A DNA stretch of 64,000 bases from Saprospiraceae bacterium (GTDB lineage: Bacteria > Bacteroidota > Bacteroidia > Chitinophagales > Saprospiraceae), in assembly GCA_016714025.1 (NCBI GenBank), contig JADJOB010000001.1:744001-808000 (forward strand). Reading direction: 5' to 3'. Positions 1 through 9,238 of the stretch are shown piece after piece (the stretch's first letter is position 1; every line of letters begins with the position of its first letter). The notes under the pieces are model-generated. The model was not told where the DNA came from and ran no database searches. It saw only the letters and a program-made list of their open reading frames with translations. Both the position numbers and the translations under genes were made by a program.

Positions 1-1230
1 AAATGCAATGGGTTTGCGATGTCCTTTTACACCCATCAATAAACCAAGACCTTTCTTCCGAACTGTAAACACTGCTTCGATTTCCTGCTTGTTAGAAATA
101 ACCGGCCAGGCATATCCTTTCTGTTGATTTTGCAAATGCTTTGCCAATGCATTAGCATGTTCGATGGCTTCTTCTTGTGTTTCACCATAAAATTCAACAA
201 CTAAAACACCCCCAGGATCTCCTTGTATAAAATGACAATAATGTTTGGTCTCTAAATTTTCGCGGCTGCGTTCAATCAACATGTGATCCAACAATTCAAC
301 AGCAGCAGGTTTGAATGCAACAATTTCTGATACATGTGCAATGGATTCAAAAAAATCTTCAAAATGAACTACACACAAACATTGATGTTTTGGAGTGGGC
401 TCCAGATTTATTTTTGCAGCAAGAATTAAAGCAAGGGTGCATTCACTGCCAGTTATTAAATCACAGAGATTCCATTCATTATTTAAAAATTCATCGAGAT
501 TGTATCCTCCTACACGTCGCATGACTTTTGGAAAACGTGCTTCGATTTCCGGTCTGTTTTCCTGAATAAGCTTAAACAACTCACGATAAATATGGCCCTC
601 TTCATCTTGCAATTCAAGTTTTTCCTCCAGTTCAGCAGTAGTTAAATTTTTACACTGAATGATATTACCATTTGCCAGGGCAATTTTTAATTCGATGACA
701 TGATCCAGTGTTTTTCCATAGCGTATGCTTCGTGTCCCGCTGCTATTGTTTGCAATCATCCCACCTACGGTTGCGCGTGAAGTAGTTGCAGGATCTGGTG
801 CAAAGTGCAGTTGATATGCACTCAAATTCTGATTCAATACATCCCGCACAATTCCAGGTTCGACCCAGGCCCATCTTTCTTCCGGATTAAATTCCAGAAT
901 TGAATCCATGTATTTTGTAAAATCAATTACAATGGCTCTGGCAACTGTTTGGCCAACCAAACTGGTTCCACCACCGCGTGCCATAACCGGCACTTTATGC
1001 AAATTTGACCATCGTAAAATTGCAAGTACATCTGCTTCATTTTTTGGAAGCGCAACAGCCAAAGGTAGAATTTGGTAATTGCTGGCATCGGTGGCATAAA
1101 TTCCTACATGCAGTGCATCGGTGTGTAATTCTCCTGCAAGTTGATTTTTAAGCTCCTGAAAGGGTAATTGGCTTGGGTGGTTCAATGGTTTATATAATTG
1201 GTACTGGAAATTCTTATTGTAACTATTCAA
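1..1230 (-). CDS. FAD-linked oxidase (GlcD/YdiJ type), C-terminally cut by window edge
   Basis: The first 410 codons of a flavoprotein read into the left edge without a stop, so the gene is partial. Near residue 70 lies the PCMH-type FAD-binding signature RGGGTSLVGQ, followed by APDPATTSRATVGGMIANN and SGTRSIRYG, which bind the FAD pyrophosphate in the GlcD/D-lactate dehydrogenase family. The residues after about 250 match the FAD oxidase C-terminal domain. Known relatives oxidise 2-hydroxy acids such as D-lactate or glycolate and pass electrons to the respiratory chain; long ones (about 970 residues, YdiJ type) carry an extra Fe-S domain, which would lie outside the window. The frame opens just after a TGA, and the only early start is TTG at 1230, which I chose because no ATG precedes the FAD motif. 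Substrate is not determined by the sequence. Confidence 0.88.
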   Translation of the reverse strand, partial: MNSYNKNFQYQLYKPLNHPSQLPFQELKNQLAGELHTDALHVGIYATDASNYQILPLAVALPKNEADVLAILRWSNLHKVPVMARGGGTSLVGQTVARAIVIDFTKYMDSILEFNPEERWAWVEPGIVRDVLNQNLSAYQLHFAPDPATTSRATVGGMIANNSSGTRSIRYGKTLDHVIELKIALANGNIIQCKNLTTAELEEKLELQDEEGHIYRELFKLIQENRPEIEARFPKVMRRVGGYNLDEFLNNEWNLCDLITGSECTLALILAAKINLEPTPKHQCLCVVHFEDFFESIAHVSEIVAFKPAAVELLDHMLIERSRENLETKHYCHFIQGDPGGVLVVEFYGETQEEAIEHANALAKHLQNQQKGYAWPVISNKQEIEAVFTVRKKGLGLLMGVKGHRKPIAF

Positions 1231-1357
1231 TCAATGTTGAGCATGGTATTAAAGTACTGAAGGAACGATTATTAGAAAGCGTTCATTTCTACTAACAAAA
1301 TTATTTATTTTATGCAATTTGTTCAAATATTCTAATTTTATAAAAAAATAGAAGCTA

Positions 1358-2566
1358 TTGGAAACAGCGGAGCTCAAATTAAACAAACGAATTTATTCCA
1401 TTGATTTATTGCGTGGAATCATTATGGTAATTATGGCCTTGGACCATACCCGGGATTTTATTCATTACGATGCATTCTTACATGATCCCCTAGATATTGA
1501 AACAACCAGTTTGGCATTTTATATGACGAGATGGGTCACGCATTTTTGTGCACCCATTTTTATTTTTCTTTCTGGTGTTTCGATCTATCTTCAAAGTTTT
1601 AGAAAATCAAAAATTGATCTCAGTAAATTTTTATTTAAACGAGGGCTCTGGTTGATTTTTGTTGAATTTATTATTATGGGATTCTTATGGAGTTTTAATT
1701 TCCAGTTTCCAATGTTTTTCTTACAAGTTATTTGGGCAATTGGAATCTCCATGGTATTTATGAGTCTTATAATCCATTTACCCTATATTTTAATATTAAT
1801 TACAGGTTCGCTTATTGTTTGTTTGCACAATGTGTTGGATGGAATCAATTCAACACAGCAGGGTTTTTTCTGGGATGTTTTACACAATGGGCACTTTGCA
1901 GCGCATGCAATCAACCAAGATCACACCTTAGTGATTGTGTATCCGTTTTTACCGTGGTTGGGAGTTATGATGCTGGGCTATTGCCTGGGTAAATTATACG
2001 AGCAATCGACTTCAGCAGATTTTCGAAGAAAATTTTTATTAATAAAAGGGATCGGACTGATTTTGTTTTTTATTCTTCTTCGTTGGTCAAATTATTATGG
2101 TGATCCAATTCCCTGGAGTGCACAGAATGATTTTCTACATACGCTCTTATCTTTTTTCAATGTCAATAAATATCCACCTTCTTTATTGTTTTTATGCATT
2201 ACACTCGGACCGGCATTGATTGTCCTCAGTTTAACCGATTCCATAAATGCTGCCATTGCATCATCGAATAAACTGGTCAAAATATTCAACATATACGGCA
2301 GTGTGCCTTTCTTCTATTACATTCTTCATTTTTATTTAATTCACCTCGTAGCAGGTGTTTTATATTTTACCCGAGGTCATGCCTGGTCTGAACCGGACAT
2401 TATTCCCAATGGACCTCCCTTTGCATTCATGGTTTCCGGCGAAGGCTATTCTTTAGGTATCGTGTACCTGGTATGGATCCTGGTTGTAATCAGTTTATAT
2501 CCTCTTTGCAAATGGTTTAGCGAGTACCGGAAACGGAATTCGTATTGGTGGCTGGGGTATGTTTAA
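1358..2566 (+). CDS. DUF1624 / HGSNAT-like multispanning membrane protein
   Basis: A 402-residue membrane protein starting with the family hallmark IDLLRGIIMVIMALDHTRD (residues about 15-33), typical of DUF1624 (COG3503), relatives of the catalytic domain of heparan-alpha-glucosaminide N-acetyltransferase. Around ten hydrophobic segments follow. Members are thought to move acyl groups across the membrane to an extracytoplasmic sugar acceptor, but the substrate of bacterial members is mostly unknown. The start is TTG at 1358; no ATG lies between the upstream stop and the conserved N-terminal motif. It is divergent from the FAD oxidase and is followed by a repeat array rather than another gene, so it is probably monocistronic. 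Confidence 0.85.
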   Translation: METAELKLNKRIYSIDLLRGIIMVIMALDHTRDFIHYDAFLHDPLDIETTSLAFYMTRWVTHFCAPIFIFLSGVSIYLQSFRKSKIDLSKFLFKRGLWLIFVEFIIMGFLWSFNFQFPMFFLQVIWAIGISMVFMSLIIHLPYILILITGSLIVCLHNVLDGINSTQQGFFWDVLHNGHFAAHAINQDHTLVIVYPFLPWLGVMMLGYCLGKLYEQSTSADFRRKFLLIKGIGLILFFILLRWSNYYGDPIPWSAQNDFLHTLLSFFNVNKYPPSLLFLCITLGPALIVLSLTDSINAAIASSNKLVKIFNIYGSVPFFYYILHFYLIHLVAGVLYFTRGHAWSEPDIIPNGPPFAFMVSGEGYSLGIVYLVWILVVISLYPLCKWFSEYRKRNSYWWLGYV

Positions 2567-2571
2567 GGGAT

Positions 2572-2694
2572 TAATTACGAATTACGAATTATCAATTACG
2601 AATAAAATTCACAAATTCGTAATTGATAATTCGTAATTGGTATCTCGTAATTCGTAATTCGTAATTCGTAATTCGTAATTCGTAATTCGTAATT
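2572..2694. repeat. CGTAATT heptamer array with long inverted repeat
   Basis: The gap between two convergent genes is entirely filled by one word. Positions 2646-2694 are seven perfect head-to-tail copies of the 7-mer CGTAATT. To the left, a 24-base perfect inverted repeat (2580-2603 against 2615-2638, 11-base spacer) is made from the same word in both orientations. The hairpin could end transcription from both sides, but it has no GC-rich stem followed by a T run, so this is inference. Confidence 0.9.
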
Positions 2695-2698
2695 GATT

Positions 2699-4306
2699 TT
2701 ATCTTGCAAAAGCAGTGGCCCGTTTTTCTCTGATTACGGTCACTTTTACTTGTCCGGGATATTGCATCTCGTCTTGAATTTTTTGTGAAATCATGAATGC
2801 GAGATCGTCTGCATATTGGTCGGTTACTTTTTCGCTTTCTACGATTACGCGCAATTCGCGTCCGGCTTGGAGGGCGTATGCTTTTTGGACGCCTTCATAG
2901 GTCATTGCTAATTCTTCCAATTCGTTAATCCGTTTGAGGTAGGATTCCAGAATTTCCCGACGGGCACCTGGGCGAGCACCTGAGATTGCATCGCAGGCTT
3001 GTACGATTGGAGAGATGATATTATTCATTTCAATCTCATCGTGGTGCGCACCTACTGCATTGATGATGATTGGATTTTCATTGTATTTTTCGCACAGCTT
3101 CATGCCAAATAAAGCATGTGACAATTCAGATTCTTCTTCAGCAACTTTTCCGATATCGTGTAAGAGTCCGGCCCGTTTTGCCAATTTAATTTGCTTCGGA
3201 TTCAGACCCAATTCAGCTGCCATCACGGCACAGAGGTTTGCAGTTTCTGAAGAGTGTTTCAATAAATTCTGACCGTAAGACGAACGGAAACGCATGCGTC
3301 CAATCATTTTAACCAGGTAGGGATCCAATCCATGAATATCCAGATCGATGATGGTACGTTCTCCGATTTCTACAATTTGTTCGTCGAGTTGTTTCTTCAC
3401 TTTTGCAACGACTTCTTCAATACGAGCCGGGTGAATTCTGCCATCTGCTACCAATCGTTTTAATGAAAGGCGTGCAATTTCACGTCGGATTGGATCAAAA
3501 CTGGAAATAACAATAGCTTCCGGAGTATCGTCAACAACAATTTCTGCTCCGGTAGCGGCTTCCAGAGCACGGATATTCCGGCCTTCTCGTCCGATGATTT
3601 GTCCTTTGATGTCATCGCTGTCCAGATTAAATACTGAAACTGAATTTTCAATGGTGTATTCAGCACACATCCGTTGAATGGTTTGGATGACTATTTTCTT
3701 AGCTTCTTTATTGGCATTTGTTTTGGCTTGTTCGATGACTTCACGTTCAATAATCATCGCATCGTTGCTTGCTTTTGCTTTAACCGCTTGCAAGAGATGT
3801 TCCTTTGCCTCAGATTCATTCATGCGAGCAATCTGTTCCAATTCCTTGATGCGCTTTTCATTGGCAAATTCCAATTCTTCTTTTTTCTTGTTGACAATTT
3901 TTAACTGGAGATCAAGATTTTCACGCAACATTTTAACCTCACCTTCGCGATTTTCAATATCCTGGGTTTTGGCTTGAATATCCTTTTCAATTGCGACAGC
4001 CTTTAATTCACGCTCTTTGAGTTCGACGGACTGGGTTGTTTTATAACTTTCAAAATCAGCTTTCAGTCGGGCGAAATTGTCCCGTGACTCCTGAATTTTT
4101 TGTTGTTTGATGGTTTCATTTTTCTGTTCAGCTTTGGAGACGATTTTTTCAGCCTTCATTTCTGCTTCAGAAACCATGCGTTGAGCGGTTACCCGTGCTT
4201 TTTCAATTTCCAGATCACTGATCCGGTTAATTTCCTCTAATTTTCTTTGATTGGAACGTTTGAGAATGGCATGAACGATGAAATAACCGATGCCCATTCC
4301 GGCCAT
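2699..4306 (-). CDS. rny: Ribonuclease Y, N-terminus probably frameshifted
   Basis: RNase Y is the membrane-anchored endoribonuclease that starts mRNA decay in many bacteria. The order is: remnant of the N-terminal membrane helix (residues 1-14), a long charged coiled coil (about 20-210), a KH RNA-binding domain with IIGREGRNIRALE (about 235-300), and an HD domain with GLLHDIGK (about residue 383) and VGAHHDE. Length (535) is slightly short at the N-terminus. In another frame, ATG at 4341 encodes MQDVLVAIIG, a fitting membrane-helix start, and the two frames join if one G is added to the GGGG run at 4311-4314, giving IIGGLMAGMGIGYFIV. I therefore think the true start is 4341 and that 4306 is an artefact of a one-base deletion, either an assembly error or a real mutation. 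Confidence 0.95.
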   Translation of the reverse strand: MAGMGIGYFIVHAILKRSNQRKLEEINRISDLEIEKARVTAQRMVSEAEMKAEKIVSKAEQKNETIKQQKIQESRDNFARLKADFESYKTTQSVELKERELKAVAIEKDIQAKTQDIENREGEVKMLRENLDLQLKIVNKKKEELEFANEKRIKELEQIARMNESEAKEHLLQAVKAKASNDAMIIEREVIEQAKTNANKEAKKIVIQTIQRMCAEYTIENSVSVFNLDSDDIKGQIIGREGRNIRALEAATGAEIVVDDTPEAIVISSFDPIRREIARLSLKRLVADGRIHPARIEEVVAKVKKQLDEQIVEIGERTIIDLDIHGLDPYLVKMIGRMRFRSSYGQNLLKHSSETANLCAVMAAELGLNPKQIKLAKRAGLLHDIGKVAEEESELSHALFGMKLCEKYNENPIIINAVGAHHDEIEMNNIISPIVQACDAISGARPGARREILESYLKRINELEELAMTYEGVQKAYALQAGRELRVIVESEKVTDQYADDLAFMISQKIQDEMQYPGQVKVTVIREKRATAFAR

Positions 4307-4344
4307 AAGGCCCCAATAATTGCTACAAGTACATCTTGCATTCT

Positions 4345-4466
4345 GATATGTTTTAAGCAGGTCTTGCCATCAGAATGTGGTGGTAGAAAAGCTTTGCGTC
4401 ATGCAGCTAATGAATTGCCGATCCTGGCAACCAAGTTTCTGTTTCCCTTCAGGTGTTTTCAGATTT
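4345..4466 (-). ncRNA. Possible 6S-like structured RNA upstream of rny
   Basis: Just upstream of rny on the same strand is a non-coding stretch that is richer in GC than its surroundings and can fold. In minus orientation GGTTGCCA pairs with TGGCAAgaCC to form an internal stem, and CTGA near the 5' end can pair with TCAG at the 3' end, leaving a large open bulge. That outline and the location beside rny resemble 6S RNA in Bacteroidota, where I recall a zapA-6S-rny order. I cannot run a covariance model, no zapA is present here, and the ends are guesses. It could instead be an rny leader. Confidence 0.33.
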
Positions 4467-4868
4467 AGCGAATAATGACAAAACTCTATTTATTATGAAT
4501 TTAATAAAACAACCTTTAACCAAGCACCACATATCCCCCGGACTAATTACAATTTCTTGTAAAACAGACCTTTATATATAAATAATGTTTACAATGTCAG
4601 ATTTTACTCTCCATAGAAAGAAATCCAACGCTTGCAAATATAGAAAAATTATATGAAAAAATTGAAGATTTTGTTGGGAAAGGCCGACAATTAACCATAC
4701 AAATAAGAGGTGGAATGGGATTTAACGAATAAAATGTTTAAATTTGTAGACAAGCACCCCCAAAGTTCTGAACTAATAAATTTGACAACAGCTCTACCAA
4801 AAATACATGTTGTTTAAAAAATGAAAACAATTCAAAACTGATTTTCCATTTCATTTTTCAGCCCACAC
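4467..4868. other. AT-rich intergenic stretch
   Basis: About 400 bases between the putative rny leader and the terminator of the next gene. No open frame with coding character, tRNA or strong repeat was seen. It probably holds the promoter of the rny transcript, but I could not pick out a convincing -33/-7 pair. Confidence 0.5.
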
Positions 4869-4900
4869 TTAAAAAAAGCCAGATATTGAACCTGGCTTTT
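4869..4900 (-). terminator. Rho-independent terminator of the PhoX-like gene
   Basis: In minus orientation AAAAGCCAG, a nine-base loop and CTGGCTTTT form a perfect nine-pair stem that runs into a T7 stretch. It lies 37 bases after the stop codon at 4937 and separates this gene from rny. Confidence 0.85.
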
Positions 4901-4936
4901 AAAATCAAAAAACTTGAAATATTTTAGACGGTTTTT

Positions 4937-7900
4937 CTAAAATCCTATCAATTTATATGTTTTCCGTTCTCCATTTACATAAATGGAAGCAAACAGCATT
5001 CCAGTAAATGGTAAATGCATTTCGGTAGAGACCTTCCCTTTTCCTTTTTGCATTACACCGCTGGAATATAAATTTTTTCCCTGAGCGTCTGAAATGACTA
5101 TTTCTACTTTGGCAGATTGGTCTAAATTGAAGTCGATTTTACATTTTTGCTTAAATGGATTTGGGTAAATCTGCAGATCCAGATTTTCTAAAATGGTTGA
5201 ATTAACTGCAACCGGATTTCCCAAATTTGATTTTCTCGAAATTACCAAAGTAGTACTTTTATTAAACCGCACTTCTTTTCCAGAAGCATCTTTTAATAAT
5301 GCGGCATTTGCGGAAGAAGGTTCCTGAATTGAAATAAACATGTACTTATAATCTGGAGTAAAGGTCATGCCAGTAGGTTCTGATCCAATAGGTGTTTGTA
5401 AAAACAACTCAACTTTTGGATTGGTTTGGGTATGATCAGGTCTAACAACCCAAACAAAATTTGAACCCCCGTCTTGTAAAACCCATAAATTTCCTAAATC
5501 ATCAAATGTAAGGTTATCATTGCCCTGACCCCAATCTTCTGCAACTACCAGGTCATTGGAATTCAGTCGGTATGCATTGTCTCCTACAAATGTTTCAAAT
5601 CCACTTACAGTATTTCCTTCGTCAGTAAATCGATACACCCTACCAACTCCTTTTACCGAAAAATACACTTGATCATTCAAGGGATTTATTTCTACATCTT
5701 CTACCCCTGCAAATTGGGTAGCTCCATTTTGTTTCGCCCATTGTTTGACATCGTTACGTTCCTGAGTTGTTGTATTGGGAACTTCCAACCAAACTCCTTG
5801 TGAACTCGTCGGTTCTCCATTTTGAATGGTGCCATTTAATTTTAAAACATAAAGTTTGCCAGCAGATAAGTTGCCTTCCTGATCGGCAATAAATTTATAT
5901 ACATTTCCATCCGGTGCATCCTCACCTTGATATAATGTTTTTCGATCGTTTTTAACAACTGCATTTTCATGATCCATTCTTCCCAGTGCCCATAATTTTT
6001 CAGGACCTTTACCATAATTTTTTACAGCTCTCGTTTTTGGATCAATCTCGATACTCCAACCAATATCCAAATACCCATCAGAATTGGCATCTACGTTTAG
6101 GGTCGTTTCTTCACAGGTAATGATGGTATTCCAAGGGGTTACAGCACCTGAACAATTTTCTGATGTCATCACAACGGGTGAAAAATCTACAGGACCAGAA
6201 GAGTTGACTTCCCACAATTTCTTTGTTTGATTAAATTTCATATCCAAAATAGAAACTCCTCCTATGGTCTTTTCATGGTTGATAGACAAATAGCCTTCTG
6301 TACTACTTCCATTAATTGGAACATATCCTGTAAAATCAAAATTAGATGGAATGTTGCCTTGAGTTCCTATGTATGCATCATCAGTTGCAATAATATACTG
6401 GAATGCATGACTGTCCGGTAATTCAATCGATTCATCTTGTGATCTTGGTAAGAGGGATGTAAAACAAGCAATGTGTTGATCGTTTCCATTGGTACAACCC
6501 AATCTTGATGGATTTGTATCAAATTTTTTATTCTTGATTTCTAAATCAAAAGATAAGTCTGAACTAAATCCCTCCCATTGATGCACTTCAACAGCGATTG
6601 TGTTGGTTCCATTCACAAAAAGCGTCTTCGGTACATCAAACAAATAAAAATAGCGCTCTTCATGTCCTAGAATACGTTTAACCGCTTTCGTGGAAGGTCG
6701 TATTGTTGTATCAGGCAAATTAATTCGAAATGCCTCTGCACCATTTACATAAACTACTGCACCATCATCGGTATTAATACTGAATTCAATTTGATTGCTC
6801 AAGGAATCCAGGTTTAGGATTGATATGTATTTACGAAAATAGTTGCTTATGGTTTTATTGTTTGCATCCGGTCCAAATTTTAATTTGGTAACTATAAATG
6901 GATCGCCATAACCTAGTGGTGCGGGTCCAGATTCCCAAGCATCGTCTTTGTAATTGATCGCAGCCCAATCAGCGGGAGGCGGTGTGGTCTGATCCCAATA
7001 ATACCAATCTGACTTACGCTTTAATGGAAAATCGGTGACTGGCAATCTCGGTTTTACAGATTGAAAAAACTCAATGTTTAATTTTGGAGCATCAGATGGA
7101 GATCCATCATAGGATTCAGCTTCCCGTAAACCAGTCCCTTTAATAAATAAGGAAAGCGCATTTCCGCTGGTCCAATTATCTTGAGCTAGAATTTTATTAA
7201 TGAGAGTTGAAATATTTACACTTTGTTGATCCAATGATTTTTCACCAATGGTAGTCCAGCTGCCCGCTGAAATATCCCATACAATCGAGTCAGAAAATAC
7301 GGAGCGCTTTGTTAAATTAAAAGGATCATTTGGATTAAATGCCAAGCTGTTTTCTGATTTTTCAGCCCAGATGGTAAGCTTACAAGGATCTGTATTTTTA
7401 TTGGTATTATCTACTGTAAATTGTAAATATGCATTTGTTACAAAAGTACCTTTCGTCAGGTTAATATTTGCAAATCGCATCCCTACATATTGTGGATCCA
7501 CATTCCCTGCTGTTTCCATACCTAACTCCAAATCAGAACTTCCTATATCCATATTCCCAGGTACTTTCGTTTGATTGGGTCCTGGCAAATACTCTTCGAT
7601 ATCGTCTTCAGGAGTTAAAACGCTGAAGCTCGACTTTGCAACCGGAATGTAATCAATAATTAATTGAGCTGCATCCGCAGGAGAACCATCATAGGATTCC
7701 GCTTCCCTTAATCCAACCCCTTTAATAAAAAATGAGATTGCATTTCCTGATGTCCAATTGTTTTGATTCACTATTTGCTGAACTAACTTTGAAATGTCAG
7801 TACTTCTTTGGTCTGCTCCTTTTTGTCCAATTACAGTCCAACTGCCATTTGGAATTTCCCATATTATAGAATCATTCAAAACAGCTCGTTTTGTTAAATT

Positions 7901-8866
7901 AAAAGGATCATTTGCATTGTATGCCTGTGCATTGCTTGTGTTTTCCACCAAAATAGTGAGTTTGCTAGGATCTGTATTTTTATTCGTGTTGTCAACTGTA
8001 AATTGCAGATAGGCTGATTTAATTACAGATGATTTTGGAATATCGAGGGCTGCAAAACGGAGGCCAATATATTGAGGATCTAAATTTCCTGCAGTCTCCA
8101 TACCCAACTCTAAATCCGAACTTCCAATATCCATATTTCCTGGTACTTTCGTTTGATTGGGTCCAGGTAAATACTCTTCGATATCATCTTCAGGTGAAGA
8201 AATTTTGGTTGTAAGATTTAATACCGGAGTAAACTCGATCACTAAAAGCGGTGCATCTGCTGGGGAACCATCATAAGATTCAGCTTCTCTTAATCCCGAA
8301 CCTTTAATAAACAGTGCCAAAGAATTTCCTGGAATCCAATCTTGCTGATTAACTATTTGCTGTATCAGACTACTGATATTCGTACTCCGTTGATCCAATG
8401 ACTTTTCACCGATTACTGTCCAACTACCAGGCGCAATATTCCATACAATGGAATCTTTAATAAAACTTCTGCTTGACAGATTAAATGCCTGGCTGGTATT
8501 AAATGCAACTGCATTTGAACTTAATTCTGCATAAATAAACAAATTACAGGGATCCGTATTTTTATTGTTGTTGTCAACGGTAAACTGAAGATATGCATTG
8601 GTAATCAAAGCACCTTTTGGAATTGCAATTGAATTAAACCGCATGCCAATGAGTTGTGGATCAATATTATCTTTTGTCTCCATACCCAATTCAAGATCAG
8701 AGCTCCCAATATCCATACTTCCTAGTACTTTTGTTTGATTCGCTCCAGGAATGTACTCTTCAATATCATCATCCGGTTGATTGACACGAATTGAAATCGT
8801 TTGTTGAGCGCTTATAAATTGAAATGTTAGTAGAATAAAAAACAATCCAAGTAATGTTGATTTCAT
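4937..8866 (-). CDS. Secreted T9SS protein: three CBM96/DNRLRE-like repeats, PhoX-like DUF839 domain
   Basis: A 1,309-residue secreted protein. ATG at 8866 gives a clean signal peptide (MKSTLLGLFFILLTF, cleaved near ISAQ) and lies 15 bases after a -7 box, so I reject the longer frame from 8920. Residues about 25-600 are three consecutive repeats of about 193 residues, each with DDIEEYxPG, GSSDLELGME, AYLQFTVD and REAESYDGSPxDA, resembling DNRLRE/CBM96 beta-sandwich modules. A further beta-sandwich (about 610-795, starting KRKSDWYYWD) follows, then a PhoX-like DUF839 propeller (about 800-1225, with GYLSINHE, MDHENAVV and GVEDVEINP). The end (YPNPF then a beta-rich tail) is a type IX secretion sorting domain. 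PhoX relatives are calcium-dependent phosphatases; whether this one is an active phosphatase is not shown. Expected at the cell surface or released. Confidence 0.88.
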   Translation of the reverse strand: MKSTLLGLFFILLTFQFISAQQTISIRVNQPDDDIEEYIPGANQTKVLGSMDIGSSDLELGMETKDNIDPQLIGMRFNSIAIPKGALITNAYLQFTVDNNNKNTDPCNLFIYAELSSNAVAFNTSQAFNLSSRSFIKDSIVWNIAPGSWTVIGEKSLDQRSTNISSLIQQIVNQQDWIPGNSLALFIKGSGLREAESYDGSPADAPLLVIEFTPVLNLTTKISSPEDDIEEYLPGPNQTKVPGNMDIGSSDLELGMETAGNLDPQYIGLRFAALDIPKSSVIKSAYLQFTVDNTNKNTDPSKLTILVENTSNAQAYNANDPFNLTKRAVLNDSIIWEIPNGSWTVIGQKGADQRSTDISKLVQQIVNQNNWTSGNAISFFIKGVGLREAESYDGSPADAAQLIIDYIPVAKSSFSVLTPEDDIEEYLPGPNQTKVPGNMDIGSSDLELGMETAGNVDPQYVGMRFANINLTKGTFVTNAYLQFTVDNTNKNTDPCKLTIWAEKSENSLAFNPNDPFNLTKRSVFSDSIVWDISAGSWTTIGEKSLDQQSVNISTLINKILAQDNWTSGNALSLFIKGTGLREAESYDGSPSDAPKLNIEFFQSVKPRLPVTDFPLKRKSDWYYWDQTTPPPADWAAINYKDDAWESGPAPLGYGDPFIVTKLKFGPDANNKTISNYFRKYISILNLDSLSNQIEFSINTDDGAVVYVNGAEAFRINLPDTTIRPSTKAVKRILGHEERYFYLFDVPKTLFVNGTNTIAVEVHQWEGFSSDLSFDLEIKNKKFDTNPSRLGCTNGNDQHIACFTSLLPRSQDESIELPDSHAFQYIIATDDAYIGTQGNIPSNFDFTGYVPINGSSTEGYLSINHEKTIGGVSILDMKFNQTKKLWEVNSSGPVDFSPVVMTSENCSGAVTPWNTIITCEETTLNVDANSDGYLDIGWSIEIDPKTRAVKNYGKGPEKLWALGRMDHENAVVKNDRKTLYQGEDAPDGNVYKFIADQEGNLSAGKLYVLKLNGTIQNGEPTSSQGVWLEVPNTTTQERNDVKQWAKQNGATQFAGVEDVEINPLNDQVYFSVKGVGRVYRFTDEGNTVSGFETFVGDNAYRLNSNDLVVAEDWGQGNDNLTFDDLGNLWVLQDGGSNFVWVVRPDHTQTNPKVELFLQTPIGSEPTGMTFTPDYKYMFISIQEPSSANAALLKDASGKEVRFNKSTTLVISRKSNLGNPVAVNSTILENLDLQIYPNPFKQKCKIDFNLDQSAKVEIVISDAQGKNLYSSGVMQKGKGKVSTEMHLPFTGMLFASIYVNGERKTYKLIGF
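7065..8800 (-). repeat. Three tandem 580-bp repeats within the PhoX-like gene
   Basis: Three in-frame copies of about 580 bp, the DDIEEY codons falling near 8765, 8183 and 7602. Copies 2 and 3 are still nearly identical in DNA over the stretch encoding GPNQTKVPGNMDIGSS and GMETAGN, indicating recent duplication or gene conversion; copy 1 is more diverged. Confidence 0.9.
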
Positions 8867-8880
8867 AAAATAATTTTTCT

Positions 8881-8888
8881 CAAAATTA
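8881..8888 (-). promoter_or_regulatory. -7 box TAATTTTG for the PhoX-like gene
   Basis: A perfect match to the Bacteroidota -7 consensus TAnnTTTG, 15 bases upstream of the ATG at 8866. No clear TTG was found about 19 bases further upstream. It supports the short start. Confidence 0.5.
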
Positions 8889-9216
8889 GAATCGCTTGTA
8901 CTTATCAGGTAAATATTCAAGATTAAGACTATATTATTAAAATGTGTGGAAAATGTATTATTACTGTTTGTATATTACATAGTTAAAATTAATACAAATG
9001 AATTAATCACATCAATTATTATAAAATAAAAATCTTTTGTTTGTTTACATAGTTATAAACTACAATTTCAAAAATCTTAATAACCATTAATTGTAACACA
9101 AATCATACTTTTTTTAACATAGCACTAATTAATTTCTAATTAATACTAAACTTACATTTTGCATTAACTTTATAAACCAATAATAGCTGCATAATTATTA
9201 CGCCGATAAGCTAAAT
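8889..9216. other. Very AT-rich divergent intergenic region
   Basis: More than 300 bases between two divergent genes, with scattered CATAGTTA and AATTAAT words but no coding frame, tRNA or clear palindrome. It presumably carries both promoters and their control sites. Confidence 0.5.
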
Positions 9217-9224
9217 TAATTTTG
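9217..9224 (+). promoter_or_regulatory. -7 box TAATTTTG for the PAP2 gene
   Basis: Perfect TAnnTTTG match 15 bases before the ATG at 9239. The -33 element is not recognisable, so the call rests on this box alone. Confidence 0.45.
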
Positions 9225-9238
9225 TTCGACTAAATTGT

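Noticed and set aside
315..524. Plus-strand 69-codon frame
   Set aside because: It lies antisense to the well-supported FAD oxidase and shows no coding character.
8867..8920. Longer N-terminus of the PhoX-like protein
   Set aside because: The extra 18 codons cover the -7 box at 8881-8888 and precede a perfect signal peptide.
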